Shown: positions 33,151 to 41,449, counted from the stretch's first letter. The stretch: 64,000 nt of DNA from Pararhizobium sp. A13 (GCF_040126305.1 NZ_CP149511.1:806001-870000); one strand, 5' to 3'. Notes: generated by a model from the letters alone, not told the origin. Translations and numbers: made by a program.

Positions 33151-34728
33151 ATGTTTTTGGGCATGAAAGCACCGCCGCTGGACAGTCAGGACGAGCTATT
33201 GGCATTGCGCGCGCTCGTCGCTGAACAGGCGGCGAAACTCAGTGCGCAAGAAGCCGAAGTCATCAAACGCGACTCGATCATCGGTCTTCTGCGCGCGCAG
33301 CTGGAACTGCTCCGACATCGGCAGCACGGCGCATCCTCGGAAAAGATCGATCGGAAGATTGAGCAATTCGAACTGATGCTGGAGGAGATCGAAGCCTCTC
33401 GCGCCGAAGCTGATGCTCGTTCCGGAAAAGGCCTGCTGCCAGATCTGGATGATGCCCCGGAAAAGCCGAAACGCAGACCTCTGCCGGATGACCTTCCAAC
33501 CGAAGAGCGGGTGTATGCAGCGCCCTGCAGTTGTCCGACCTGTGGCGGCAAGTCCTTCCTGAAGGCGGCCGACAAGGTGGTCCAGGTGATGGAGCATGTA
33601 CCGGCTTCTGTGAAGATCGTCCGCCATATCGAGAAGCGCTTGGTCTGTAAGGACTGCGATACGACCGTCTCGGGTGAGATGCCGACCTTGCCGATCGAGC
33701 GAGGCAAACCCGGACCAGGACTGCTCGCACACATCATGGTCGCCAAATTTGACGATCATATCCCGCTCTACCGTTTGTCCGAGATGTACGACCGGCTGGG
33801 AGTAGACATCTCCCGCTCCGTCATGGCGGACTGGGTAGGCCGCGTGTCAGTTCTGCTGGCCCCGCTTATCCTGCTGATCAGAGCGCATATCGCCGCGGTC
33901 GATCGAATACACACGGACGATACCCCGGTCGATGTCCTCGACCCTGGGCGAGGAAAGACGAAAACCGGCAGGGTCTGGGTCTATGTCTTCGATGGCAGCG
34001 GCTACCAGGATCCCACGCCCGGAGCGATCGCCTATTACTATAGCCCCGACCGAAAGGGCGTGCATCCGGCTGAACACCTCGCTCACTTCAGCGGCGTAAT
34101 GCATGCGGATGGTTATGCTGGCTATAGCAAGCTTTACGGCAACCAGATCATCGAAGCTGCCTGCATGGCGCATGTGCGCCGCAAGTTCCATGATGTGATC
34201 AAGCTCAAGCCATCTCCGATCGCCGACGAGGCTCTGTCGCGCATCGGTGCACTCTACGATATCGAGGATCGTATCCGCGGCATGTCGGCTGACGAGAGGC
34301 GAACACTGCGCCAGCAACACGCCAGACCCATTCTGGCGGACCTCAAGGCCTGGATTGAAACGACGCTTTCGACGCTGCCACAGAAACAGAAGCTTGCAGA
34401 AGCGATGCGATACGCTCTCTCGCGATGGGCAGCATTGAGCGTCTACATTGACGATGGCCGTGTCGAAATCGATAACAACATAGCTGAGCGCGCCATGAGA
34501 CCACTCGGAATTGGAAGAAAAAATTGGCTCTTTGCCGGGTCAGACAAGGGCGGCGAGCGCATCGCCAATATCCTGACCATCATCGAGACAGCTAAACTCC
34601 ATGGCCACAATCCAGAGGCCTATCTGACAGACGTCCTGACCAGGATCCAGAGCCATCCGAAGGATCAACTTGAGGAACTGCTCCCGTGGCAGTGGACTCC
34701 GGCAAAAGACCGATGCGAGGCTGCGTGA
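33151..34728 (+). CDS. tnpC: IS66 transposase TnpC, copy 2
   Basis: A 525-residue DDE transposase; an alternative ATG at 33163 would shorten it by four residues. It has an N-terminal coiled-coil (LVAEQAAKLSAQEAEVIKRD), zinc-ligand CSCPTCGG and CKDC pairs, and catalytic Asp in RIHTDDTPVDV, Asp in MHADGYAGY and Glu in IDNNIAERAMR. Intact. It overlaps the small fourth ORF through TGATG. Confidence 0.92.
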   Translation: MFLGMKAPPLDSQDELLALRALVAEQAAKLSAQEAEVIKRDSIIGLLRAQLELLRHRQHGASSEKIDRKIEQFELMLEEIEASRAEADARSGKGLLPDLDDAPEKPKRRPLPDDLPTEERVYAAPCSCPTCGGKSFLKAADKVVQVMEHVPASVKIVRHIEKRLVCKDCDTTVSGEMPTLPIERGKPGPGLLAHIMVAKFDDHIPLYRLSEMYDRLGVDISRSVMADWVGRVSVLLAPLILLIRAHIAAVDRIHTDDTPVDVLDPGRGKTKTGRVWVYVFDGSGYQDPTPGAIAYYYSPDRKGVHPAEHLAHFSGVMHADGYAGYSKLYGNQIIEAACMAHVRRKFHDVIKLKPSPIADEALSRIGALYDIEDRIRGMSADERRTLRQQHARPILADLKAWIETTLSTLPQKQKLAEAMRYALSRWAALSVYIDDGRVEIDNNIAERAMRPLGIGRKNWLFAGSDKGGERIANILTIIETAKLHGHNPEAYLTDVLTRIQSHPKDQLEELLPWQWTPAKDRCEAA

Positions 34729-35033
34729 TGGCACGCTCAAGGATCATCTATACCCTCAAAGAGGTCGCTGAGATGATCGGCGAGAACCTCGAGTTGATCG
34801 AAGAGGTGACCGCCAACTCGGATAATATCAGCGAGGGCGAATTGCTTTATGTCCGCGATGGCAGTGAAGATGGCACAAAAGGCCTGACCGAAAATGGAAT
34901 TGACGACCTTCAAAATCTCCTCGCCGACATACGGACGTGGGATGGTGGAATCCGCCAGTTCCTCGTCGATAACCAATGCGATGCCGAGATGATCGAGCGC
35001 GTCATGGCAGATGAGGTGAAGCGCGTCCTATAA
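34728..35033 (+). CDS. Small IS66 accessory ORF, copy 2
   Basis: A 101-residue acidic protein beginning ARSRIIYTLKEVAEMIGENL, with GLTENGIDDLQNLLADIR in the middle and a helical C-terminus. It shares the order and motifs of the ORF at 31515 but is 17 residues longer. It starts in a TGATG overlap with tnpC and ends 45 bases before the right end of the element. Function unknown. Confidence 0.7.
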   Translation: MARSRIIYTLKEVAEMIGENLELIEEVTANSDNISEGELLYVRDGSEDGTKGLTENGIDDLQNLLADIRTWDGGIRQFLVDNQCDAEMIERVMADEVKRVL

Positions 35034-35078
35034 CTTCGGCCGCTCGACCAAGCGAAAAAGCTTTCGCCGGACGCTCAC

Positions 35079-35086
35079 GATAAGGT
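35079..35086. repeat. 8-bp target duplication of IS66 copy 2, right
   Basis: GATAAGGT, identical to 32272-32279, immediately after the right end of IS66 copy 2. Confidence 0.9.
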
Positions 35087-35410
35087 TCGGGAACTTGACC
35101 TGGAAATTGGTCGGAGGGCGCGGCAGGATGACGTTGCCAAGCGGCTCATGAGCATTCCAGGAATTGGGCCTGTCATCGCGACGGCGCTCGAAGCTTTGGC
35201 GCCGCCTGCAGAGACGTTTACACGAGGTCGCGATTTCTCCGCTTGGATGGGTTTGACACCGCGGCAGCATTCTTCTGGCGGCAAACCCCGACTCGGCAAG
35301 ACCTCGAAGATGGGGCTATCACTGTTGCACTCGCCAATAGGATGGGGCGGATTGCTTGGGCGCTTATGACAAACGGAGGTCGCTACGAGGAAAAACGGCT
35401 AGCAGCATAA
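35087..35410 (+). pseudogene. IS110 transposase, fragment 3 (C-terminus)
   Basis: It continues as RELDLEIGRRARQDDVAKRL, MSIPGIGPVIATALEAL and FSAWMGLTPRQHSSGGK, the transposase IS116/IS110/IS902 domain with its catalytic-type serine region. At about 35317, after TSKMG, the frame changes to VALANRMGRIAWALMTNGGR and ends at 35410. About 50 residues normally lie between these parts, so there is an internal deletion. Confidence 0.85.
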
Positions 35411-35668
35411 GATCAGCTCTGGCGGAGAGGATTTCTAACCGCCATTGCGAGTGTAAGCAGGTCGAACGAAGGATATGGACAAACGGTCAAGAGACGGGGT
35501 TAGGAAAACCAGTTCTGCCGGACGGCACCTCGAGTGCGCGTGAGCGTTTTGGACCTGATCTGCGAACTCCCATATGGGCCCGCGGCGTATTAAGGTCGCA
35601 ACTAGAGGCCGGACACACGTCAGCACCCGACCACCGTGCAAGACTGAGTGAAGATTTTGTTTGCATTC
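35411..35668 (+). ncRNA. Candidate IS1111 seekRNA/bridge-RNA region
   Basis: About 260 bases without a coding frame lie between the transposase stop and the right subterminal repeat. IS1111-group elements are known to encode a guide RNA at this 3' position. No structure was computed, and the element is defective, so this is a positional inference only. Confidence 0.3.
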
Positions 35669-35682
35669 TAGGGAGCGTACAC

Positions 35683-36000
35683 ACACACGTCCGGCGAAGG
35701 CATTTTTCGGCTTGGGTTGAGGCGTTGGGTTGGAGTTGGCGGCTTAACGTTTTGGCTCGTCTGCCATTACGCGCTCGATCACAAAGCCGTCGATGACCTG
35801 GCTGCCAAATGGGCCCGAAGAGCGCGCCGGAAAATCTAAAGGCATGCAAAAGAACCCAACTTGAAACCTATCACTCGACCATAACCCGGCTGAAGTTCAC
35901 GCGCGAGACTTCATCCCGCGTGATTGCTCGGATGCATACGGACAACACGGTGATCTATTAGATCAACAAGTAGCCTCATTTGATCAGAGGGCGATCGGGG
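35683..36000. other. Stretch after the nested element, with an IS66 right-end scrap
   Basis: No gene is supported. A plus-strand frame ends YALDHKAVDDLAAKWARR at about 35840, of unknown origin. Bases 35894-35939 match the last 46 bases of IS66 copy 1. Confidence 0.4.
35894..35939 (+). mobile_element. IS66 right-end remnant
   Basis: The tail GAGACTTCATCCCGCG, then CTCGGATGCATAC, matches the right end of IS66 copy 1 (31797-31842) at roughly 80 percent of positions and ends in the same GCATAC. It is a trace of an earlier related insertion. Confidence 0.65.
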
Positions 36001-36153
36001 TTATCTGGTCAAGCCGATCTTCTCTTTGATATGGAGATTTGGGATCACGCCAAACTCGTGTGCTTCACGGTAAGCGGCCCTGGTGACATAAAACCAAGCG
36101 CCCCATAGGAGGAGCCCTGACAACAACGCGATGATGAAAACCTGTAACCGCAT
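36001..36153 (-). CDS. Small single-helix membrane protein, paralogue 1
   Basis: Fifty residues from an ATG at 36153: MRLQVFIIALLSGLLLWGAW forms the helix, then FYVTRAAYREAHEFGVIPNL and a short basic end. It shares the helix end W-G-x-x-F/W-x-V-T-R, the A-Y/V-Y-x-E-A and the G-x-IPNL motif with proteins at 37036 and 39629. The frame is open further upstream, but that part is not conserved between the copies, which supports this start. Function unknown. Confidence 0.65.
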   Translation of the reverse strand: MRLQVFIIALLSGLLLWGAWFYVTRAAYREAHEFGVIPNLHIKEKIGLTR

Positions 36154-36386
36154 GTCACCGTTGAAATTCAAAACTGTGACTATCGTGGGGCGAGGCCAGG
36201 GTGATGAGTGAGCGCTTCCATTAGAGGGCGTTTGCTCGCGGCTGATATCGGTCGACATCAAGCAGAGTACGATCCTTAGACAAGCGTCCCCATCGTTTAC
36301 GATCAGACGGTGACGGGGCAATTGCAATCTTGCAATCCGCGTTTGCGCCTGTATCTTAGCGATTAACCTTGAATGCGGAGAGGGTT

Positions 36387-36497
36387 ATGTTGATTTTATT
36401 TGGATTGGCGGCCGCAATCGTCGTTCTGTTTTTTGCATTGATTGCGGGCATTGCGTACTTCTCGCGCAACACTAATAAGCCGCCGTCTTTGGAGTGA
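36387..36497 (+). CDS. Possible 36-residue membrane peptide
   Basis: MLILFGLAAAIVVLFFALIA makes one hydrophobic helix, followed by a short polar tail ending NKPPSLE. GGAGAGGG precedes the ATG at a suitable distance. It is divergent from the small membrane protein at 36001. No family is recognised, and it is below usual annotation length. Confidence 0.5.
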   Translation: MLILFGLAAAIVVLFFALIAGIAYFSRNTNKPPSLE

Positions 36498-37035
36498 TCC
36501 TACCGTGGCAAGTGTCCTGTCCGGAAAGCCCCTGCGCTAACTACATGCATTGCGCAGGCGCTAAAGCATGAGGAAAAGAGCGCGAACTCGCCAAGCGCGA
36601 CAGCCTGATCGACCTTCTCAAGGGACAGTTGGCACTGCTTCGCACCAGATCGAACAGCTTGAACACACCACAAGTTTCAGATCTCTTCGGTAATTCGAAT
36701 ATATAGACCGACGTCGAAATTGGCGGGCAATTCGCTCGATGTCTGCTGAGCCCCCGAGCCGGCCAATTCGACCGAAAAACCCTCATTTATGCGAGTAGAC
36801 GGCGCATGACCTTTCGCCTATCGATTGTCTATGAAGTAGAGCTCTCGCTTGGCTGGTCGAGCGAACTGCTCGGCTCCAGGCGATTGTGGAAGCGATCTGC
36901 ACCGAGCGCCTTCAAGTGCTGCACACGAATTTTGGCTCAGAGTCTTAAGCTCTCAACTTTCGCGCCATCATCCGTAGCCAAGAACCCTCTGGAATCGGCA
37001 TTAATCGTGACCGATGTGCCCAGTCCCACATTCCG
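36498..37035. other. Intergenic stretch with IS66 debris
   Basis: Besides a TnpC fragment near 36584 no gene is supported. A minus-strand frame around 36880-37020 (INADSRGFLATDDGAKVESL) reads like a protein but has no start or family. Confidence 0.4.
36584..36664 (+). pseudogene. IS66 TnpC N-terminal fragment
   Basis: The frame reads ELAKRDSLIDLLKGQLALLR, matching the coiled-coil start of IS66 transposases (compare AEVIKRDSIIGLLRAQLELL in copy 2). No catalytic part remains. Confidence 0.6.
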
Positions 37036-37203
37036 TCAGAGAGATATCGCCATCGAAGTAATGCCCAGTTTGTCTTTGAGATGGAGATTGGGGATGACAC
37101 CAGACTGTTGCGCTTCGCGGTAGACGCCGCGTGTCACGAAGAACAGACCACCCCAGGCAAGAAGCCCTATCAGTATCGCTATCGTGAATATTTGCATACG
37201 CAT
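37036..37203 (-). CDS. Small single-helix membrane protein, paralogue 2
   Basis: Fifty-five residues from the ATG at 37203: MRMQIFTIAILIGLLAWGGL, then FFVTRGVYREAQQSGVIPNL and a basic end. It is the fullest member of the three-copy family. Both protein and DNA (37060-37180) are closely similar to the copy at 39629, indicating a fairly recent duplication. Function unknown. Confidence 0.7.
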   Translation of the reverse strand: MRMQIFTIAILIGLLAWGGLFFVTRGVYREAQQSGVIPNLHLKDKLGITSMAISL

Positions 37204-37264
37204 AGCCAATCGAAGCCGAAGATTATGACAATCATGCGGCCATGCTGCGCGCGGGCGCGCCCAG

Positions 37265-37489
37265 CTAAGACCGCGGGGTTTCGGCGACCTTGGCTGAGTG
37301 CAGCACGTCATCGGCGGGAACCATTTGGAAGCGCTGGCGAATTTCGCGGCCAATCTGCTTAGCCATGGCGTGGATTGCAGCTTCCTGAACTAGCCAATCT
37401 TTCGCGCCAAAATTTTTCTTTTGAACATCTTCAACTTGCGTCAAGGCCAACGCGATATACAGGTCAAGGTCTTCTTGCGTAACCGACAT
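37265..37489 (-). CDS. Hypothetical soluble protein, 74 residues
   Basis: From the ATG at 37489, preceded by AAGGA, the protein reads MSVTQEDLDLYIALALTQVE, then KNFGAKDWLVQEAAIHAMAK and a short end. It is helical and hydrophilic with no signal or membrane segment. The open frame extends to 37564, but the later start has the better ribosome site. It lies just upstream, on the same strand, of the small membrane protein at 37036 and might share its transcript. Confidence 0.55.
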   Translation of the reverse strand: MSVTQEDLDLYIALALTQVEDVQKKNFGAKDWLVQEAAIHAMAKQIGREIRQRFQMVPADDVLHSAKVAETPRS

Positions 37490-37611
37490 TAAAAATCCTT
37501 CTGGAATACCAGCCCTAGCCCATGCAGACAGGCCAAAAGTTAGGTGCTCAAATGCGCCGAGCACCTGTCACTCGAACGTTCTCAATATGACAGAAAGGTT
37601 GTAGTTCGCAA

Positions 37612-37863
37612 ATGATACTCGCCGTTGAAAAGATCGACGCGAACAGCGAGTCCGTAAATACCGCGCCGACTTGCGCAGGTCATCGCCAACGTCATCCGTC
37701 CGAAGCCGAAGTGCTGATCCTATGCCAAACCTCCCGTTTGGGTTGTATCGGGATGATCGAAGCTGACGAAGGCTGGGAACCTTCCTCTTCCATGGTGCGC
37801 GACGAGATCGAATTGGGGCTTCGTCTGCCTGACGGAAGTCCAGCGGACGTCGCTCGCACTTAG
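37612..37863 (+). CDS. Hypothetical protein, 83 residues, doubtful
   Basis: An open frame with acidic middle part (CIGMIEADEGWEPSSSMVRD) and end LRLPDGSPADVART. No motif, helix or family is recognised and no clear ribosome site is seen. It may be a gene fragment. Divergent from the gene at 37265. Confidence 0.35.
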   Translation: MILAVEKIDANSESVNTAPTCAGHRQRHPSEAEVLILCQTSRLGCIGMIEADEGWEPSSSMVRDEIELGLRLPDGSPADVART

Positions 37864-38299
37864 TTGACGGGTGAAGGGCCCTTCTCTGGGCAGAGAAGGG
37901 CCGAATGTCTACGTGCTCAAATACACTGGATTATGCATCGCAATTCAACTATCGCCAAACTTGCCGCAACCGTCAACTACAATCGCGTAGATTGCGACGC
38001 CTTTTTTGGTGCGAATCGATTTTCGGGAGACAGACACCTTGCAGAGCGGGTGCGACCGAACATCAACCCATCAACTAATGGAATCTTCCGCTGGTCTAAT
38101 TCAACTCGAAAAAGCTAAAAGCGATGTCGCGGCCATAACAGGCCTGATACATGACCGCACCCGATCACACGTTCAAATCGTTCGATGAAAGCCCTGCATA
38201 AACGGGGTATCCATACATGACCCGGGATGCGGGAAATTATCACTGAGAATTGACTCATGTTTCAATCATCCCCTGCTTGGTTTCAGCGGGGGCTCCGGA
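37864..38299. other. Gene-free stretch leading into an IS21 left end
   Basis: No gene is supported. From about 38200 the sequence resembles the leader of an IS21 element (reads into the istA fragment). Confidence 0.35.
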
Positions 38300-38659
38300 G
38301 TGATCGACATGACGTTATTGAGCGTAATCCGACGCTGGCATTTTCGAGAGCAGATATCGATCTGGGAGATTTGCCGCAGGACTGGCCTATCCCGGAATAC
38401 CATTCGCAAATACCTACGCCTTGATGGCGTGGAGCCGAAGTTCAAGGTTCCGGAGCGACCGAGCAAGCTTGACCCGTTCGCGGATCGGTTGTCGGCCTGG
38501 CTGAAGACGGAAGCCAAAAAGCGCCGCAAGCAAAAGCGCACCCTGAAGCAGCTACATGCCGACCTGGTGAGCGTGGGGTACGACGGCTCCTATTGCCGCG
38601 TTGCAGCCTTTGCTCGGGAATGGAAAGCGGATCGGCAGAGAGAACTTCAGACGACGGGC
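38300..38659 (+). pseudogene. IS21 family IstA, N-terminal fragment
   Basis: From a GTG at 38300 (ATG at 38309) the frame reads VIRRWHFREQISIWEICRRT, GLSRNTIRKYLRLDG and VAAFAREWKADRQRELQTTG, the DNA-binding start of IstA. After QTTG the catalytic domain is gone and the sequence switches to an antisense IS110 fragment. Confidence 0.8.
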
Positions 38660-38892
38660 ATCCATGCAGACAACCGGAAAACCCAGACCCTTCAGCTCGT
38701 GGTAAAGCCAAGGTGTCATCGAACCCGTCTCAAGCCCGACCTTGCACAAAACCTCTTCCACTTCTTCGGCCGGACGGCGATCATGGACGGCTGCGTGTCC
38801 GCGCTCCCGCGCTACACCACCTGTCGATCCTGGTTCATGACGCAGATATGTGTGCTCTTGAGACTGACGTCCAATCCAACGTAATATTCCAT
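38660..38892 (-). pseudogene. IS110 transposase N-terminal fragment, second type
   Basis: From an ATG at 38892 the minus strand reads MEYYVGLDVSLKSTHICVMN, then an in-frame TAG after QVV, and in a second frame GLETGSMTPWLYHELKGLGF and VVCMDAR. This is an IS110 start of a different subgroup from the one at 26165. It is both frameshifted and joined to an IS21 fragment. Confidence 0.75.
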
Positions 38893-39089
38893 CGCTGCTC
38901 TCCTTAGGTCCTCGACAAACCAAGGCAGATGGTCTCATCCGCCGTGGGGAGCAGCAACCTCATGTATGGGATGTATAACAGACTATTTTTGCCATATTTC
39001 TATTTATCACTGCGATAGATGATTCAGTCCGGGAGCTTGGGAGGGCGGAACTGCGTTTACTTTGCAACGAAAATTAGAAGGAAACAGAG

Positions 39090-39593
39090 ATGTCATCTTC
39101 ACTGCCTAGCATAGTGCTTGTCGGGGCAATCTTGCTTGCAATTTCTGCCGCTCCAGCGACCTCGAGCGCTCCTAACGCTAAGACAAGCCTTGTTCCGATT
39201 GCCTTCTCTCTGTACTGCCTCGATCACCTTGAAGAATGCAAACCCTCTGAGGTGAAGGCAGTGAATCTGACGCCCCGTGTCGAGGAATTGCTGCTGAAAG
39301 TCAACAACCGGGTGAACAACGACATCAAGCCTGCGCACGAGAAATTTGATACTTGGACGTTGAACCCTAGAATGGGCGACTGCGACGACTACGTCATGAC
39401 GAAGCGCAGCAGACTAATTCATGCGGGTATACCGCCCAGCGCGTTAGAAGTAGCGGTCGTAAAAACACCAGCCGGAGAAGGTCATGCGGTTCTGTTTGTG
39501 AAGACGTCCGCTGGCGAGTTGGTCTTAGATAATCTGAGAACTCAAATTGTTCGGCGATCGCAAATTCCTTACCGCGTCCTTAGCGTCACTTAA
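39090..39593 (+). CDS. BTLCP transglutaminase-like cysteine protease
   Basis: A 167-residue exported protein of the bacterial transglutaminase-like cysteine proteinase family (PF06035). A signal peptide covers about residues 1-26. The catalytic triad is visible: Cys in MGDCDDYVMTKR, His in GEGHAVLFVK and Asp in ELVLDNL. Family members in alphaproteobacteria act in the periplasm; the LapG relatives cleave a surface adhesin. AAGGAAA precedes the ATG. No LapD-like partner is in the window. Confidence 0.88.
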   Translation: MSSSLPSIVLVGAILLAISAAPATSSAPNAKTSLVPIAFSLYCLDHLEECKPSEVKAVNLTPRVEELLLKVNNRVNNDIKPAHEKFDTWTLNPRMGDCDDYVMTKRSRLIHAGIPPSALEVAVVKTPAGEGHAVLFVKTSAGELVLDNLRTQIVRRSQIPYRVLSVT

Positions 39594-39628
39594 CCGGCCC
39601 GTGACGCCAGCCAGACTGCACATACAAG

Positions 39629-39802
39629 TCAGGGGGACATCGCCATCGGAGCAAGGCCGAGTTTGTATTTGAGGTAGAGATTGGGGATTGCACCAGACTG
39701 CTGCGCTTCTTGGTAGACGTCGCGTGTCACGAAGAAAAAACCACCCCAGGCAAGAAGCCCTAGGATAGGGCTAGCTTCATGGCGTTCAATTCGTTGCTTC
39801 AT
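39629..39802 (-). CDS. Small membrane protein, paralogue 3 (altered N-terminus)
   Basis: From the ATG at 39802 the 57 residues read MKQRIERHEASPILGLLAWG, then GFFFVTRDVYQEAQQSGAIP and a basic end. The core matches the copies at 37036 and 36001, but the first half of the helix is replaced by a charged stretch, so membrane insertion may be impaired. The DNA match to 37060-37180 starts inside the helix, suggesting a truncated duplication. Confidence 0.5.
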   Translation of the reverse strand: MKQRIERHEASPILGLLAWGGFFFVTRDVYQEAQQSGAIPNLYLKYKLGLAPMAMSP

Positions 39803-39926
39803 AGTTGGCGTTTGTCGGCGCGACGGGCCTCGCTCGCAAATGATCCTTGAGCACACATCTATCCGATCCTTCTGTTATGAATCCTTGTATATTGCAAATT
39901 AAGACCGAGGGTTTATAACGCCCATT

Positions 39927-40541
39927 ATGATTGCCCAAACCCACCGAGATCGCGCCCTGGAGGTTGCACGTCGACAAGGAATCGCGCGGGGTCGAGATTT
40001 CGATGCCGCCGGCGTGCCGCGTGTTTACCTGCAAAGGCTGCGCGACGAGGGAGTACTCCAGCAGGTCGGTCGTGGCCTCTATAAACTGGCGAATGCTGAG
40101 GTCGCCAGTGCCACCAGCCTGGCTGAAGCCGCACGCATACAGCCAAAAGGGGTTATCGGCTTGCTGTCGGCGCTGCAATTCCACAATCTCACGACCCAGA
40201 CGCCGCATGCCGTGTGGATGCTGCTCGGGCCAAAGGACTGGGCGCCGACCAATCCATCGGTCTCGCTGAAGATCGTCCGCGCCAGCGGTGAGGCGCTGAC
40301 GGCCGGCATAGAGACCCATCAGGTCGACGGTGTGCCTGTTCCGATCACGTCGCCAGCGAAGACCGTCGCTGACTGTTTCAAGCACCGCAACAAAATCGGC
40401 CTCGACGTTGCGATCGAGGCACTGCGGGACCTCATCAAATCGCGAAAGGGGCGGGCAAGGCTAAACGAGCTTTGGCGCTACGCTGAGATCGATCGCGTCC
40501 AGACCGTGATGCGTCCCTACATCGAGGCCATGGTTTCATGA
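39927..40541 (+). CDS. abiEi: AbiEi-type antitoxin (type IV toxin-antitoxin)
   Basis: A 204-residue protein with an N-terminal winged helix (GVPRVYLQRLRDEGVLQQVG, then RGLYKL) and the C-terminal AbiEi domain (ITSPAKTVADCFKHRNKIGL). It is translated with the toxin through an ATGA overlap. AbiEi proteins repress the operon and counteract AbiEii. The pair gives phage defence by abortive infection in some hosts and maintains plasmids in others. Confidence 0.88.
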   Translation: MIAQTHRDRALEVARRQGIARGRDFDAAGVPRVYLQRLRDEGVLQQVGRGLYKLANAEVASATSLAEAARIQPKGVIGLLSALQFHNLTTQTPHAVWMLLGPKDWAPTNPSVSLKIVRASGEALTAGIETHQVDGVPVPITSPAKTVADCFKHRNKIGLDVAIEALRDLIKSRKGRARLNELWRYAEIDRVQTVMRPYIEAMVS

Positions 40542-41449
40542 AGGCGCCGAAGAATATTGGCGTCTCTGTACGCGATCGGCTGACGCAGCGTGCTCGCGAA
40601 CGTCGTGAGAACGCCCAGCTGCTGATGACGCGTTATGCCATCGAGCGTGTGCTCTATCGTCTGAGTGTTTCGCCGTACCGGGATCGCTTCGTCCTAAAGG
40701 GCGCGATGCTGTTCAGCCTGTGGGCGCCTGTGCCCTACCGTGCTACCGGCGACCTTGATCTCCTCGGTTTTGGAGAGAACGCTCCTGCTGCAATCGCCGC
40801 CATATTTGTCGAAATCCTTGCCACACAGGTTGAAGATGATGGAGTAATCTTCCGGCCTGAGACGCTGCGTGCCGCCCCGGCACGCGAGGAAGACGAATAT
40901 GCTGGCGTGCGGTTGGACTTCGTGGCCGAACTCGCTGGCGCGCGCCTTCCCATGCATGTTGACATTGGATATGGCGATGTGATCACGCCGGAGCCGGTCG
41001 ACATCGAATATCCTGCACTTCTGGGACAGCCAGCGCCGCACCTTAGAGCCTATCCACCCGAAACTGTTGTGGCGGAGAAGTTCCAGGCCATGGTGGCGCT
41101 CGATATGCTGAATTCGCGCATGAAGGACTTCTTCGATCTCTGGGCCATCGCGGGCGCCTTCGCCTTTGAAGGAGAGGTTCTGGCGCGGGCGATCCAGACG
41201 ACCTTCGCGAGCCGCGAGACGCGGCTTCCCACCGAAACGCCGCTGGCGCTGACGGCGGGCTTCGCCGACGCAAAGCAAGTCCAGTGGGCGGCGTTTCTGA
41301 GGCGAACCGAGATCGCCCTCGCGCCGGAACCCCTTCCGGAAATCCAGGCGCGTATCGCCGAACTTGTCATGCCGCCCACGATCGCAACGACTGAAGCTAC
41401 TACTTTCAATGCGCAGTGGGTCGCCGGTGGTCCCTGGGTCGACGCATAG
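40538..41449 (+). CDS. abiEii: AbiEii-type nucleotidyltransferase toxin
   Basis: A 303-residue nucleotidyltransferase of the AbiEii family. The catalytic motif is YRATGDLDLLGFG near residue 70, followed by VRLDFVAELAGARLPMHVDI and PETVVAEKFQAMVALDML, all typical. It overlaps the antitoxin by 4 bases. Family members stop growth by modifying nucleic acid or binding nucleotides; the precise target is not visible here. The gene appears complete, unlike the Fit toxin at 10581. Confidence 0.88.
   Translation: MKAPKNIGVSVRDRLTQRARERRENAQLLMTRYAIERVLYRLSVSPYRDRFVLKGAMLFSLWAPVPYRATGDLDLLGFGENAPAAIAAIFVEILATQVEDDGVIFRPETLRAAPAREEDEYAGVRLDFVAELAGARLPMHVDIGYGDVITPEPVDIEYPALLGQPAPHLRAYPPETVVAEKFQAMVALDMLNSRMKDFFDLWAIAGAFAFEGEVLARAIQTTFASRETRLPTETPLALTAGFADAKQVQWAAFLRRTEIALAPEPLPEIQARIAELVMPPTIATTEATTFNAQWVAGGPWVDA

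Larger units (their letters stand above)
32280..35078 (+). mobile_element. IS66-family element, copy 2 (complete)
   Basis: The left end begins GTGAGCGTCGGTGAGCGG and the inverted right end GTGAGCGTCCGGCGAAAG, with the first nine bases identical. GATAAGGT duplications touch both ends. The 2,799-bp element holds tnpA, tnpB, tnpC and a small fourth ORF, all with open frames, so it may still be mobile. It is of a different subtype from copy 1. Confidence 0.9.
26093..35682 (+). mobile_element. IS110-family (IS1111-like) element split by two IS66 insertions
   Basis: Imperfect subterminal repeats GTGGACGCTCCCA (26093-26105) and TAGGGAGCGTACAC (35669-35682, inverted) bracket a transposase in three pieces: 26165-26324, 31851-32279 and 35087-35410. 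Removing each IS66 with one copy of its 8-bp duplication rejoins the transposase codons exactly. Inverted subterminal repeats and a long 3' non-coding part suggest the IS1111 group. The transposase itself is also damaged by an 8-bp duplication and an internal deletion. Confidence 0.75.

Noticed and set aside
35356..35796. A 146-codon plus-strand ORF after the IS110 fragment
   Set aside because: It runs through the element's 3' non-coding region and right repeat and has low-complexity basic sequence without motifs.
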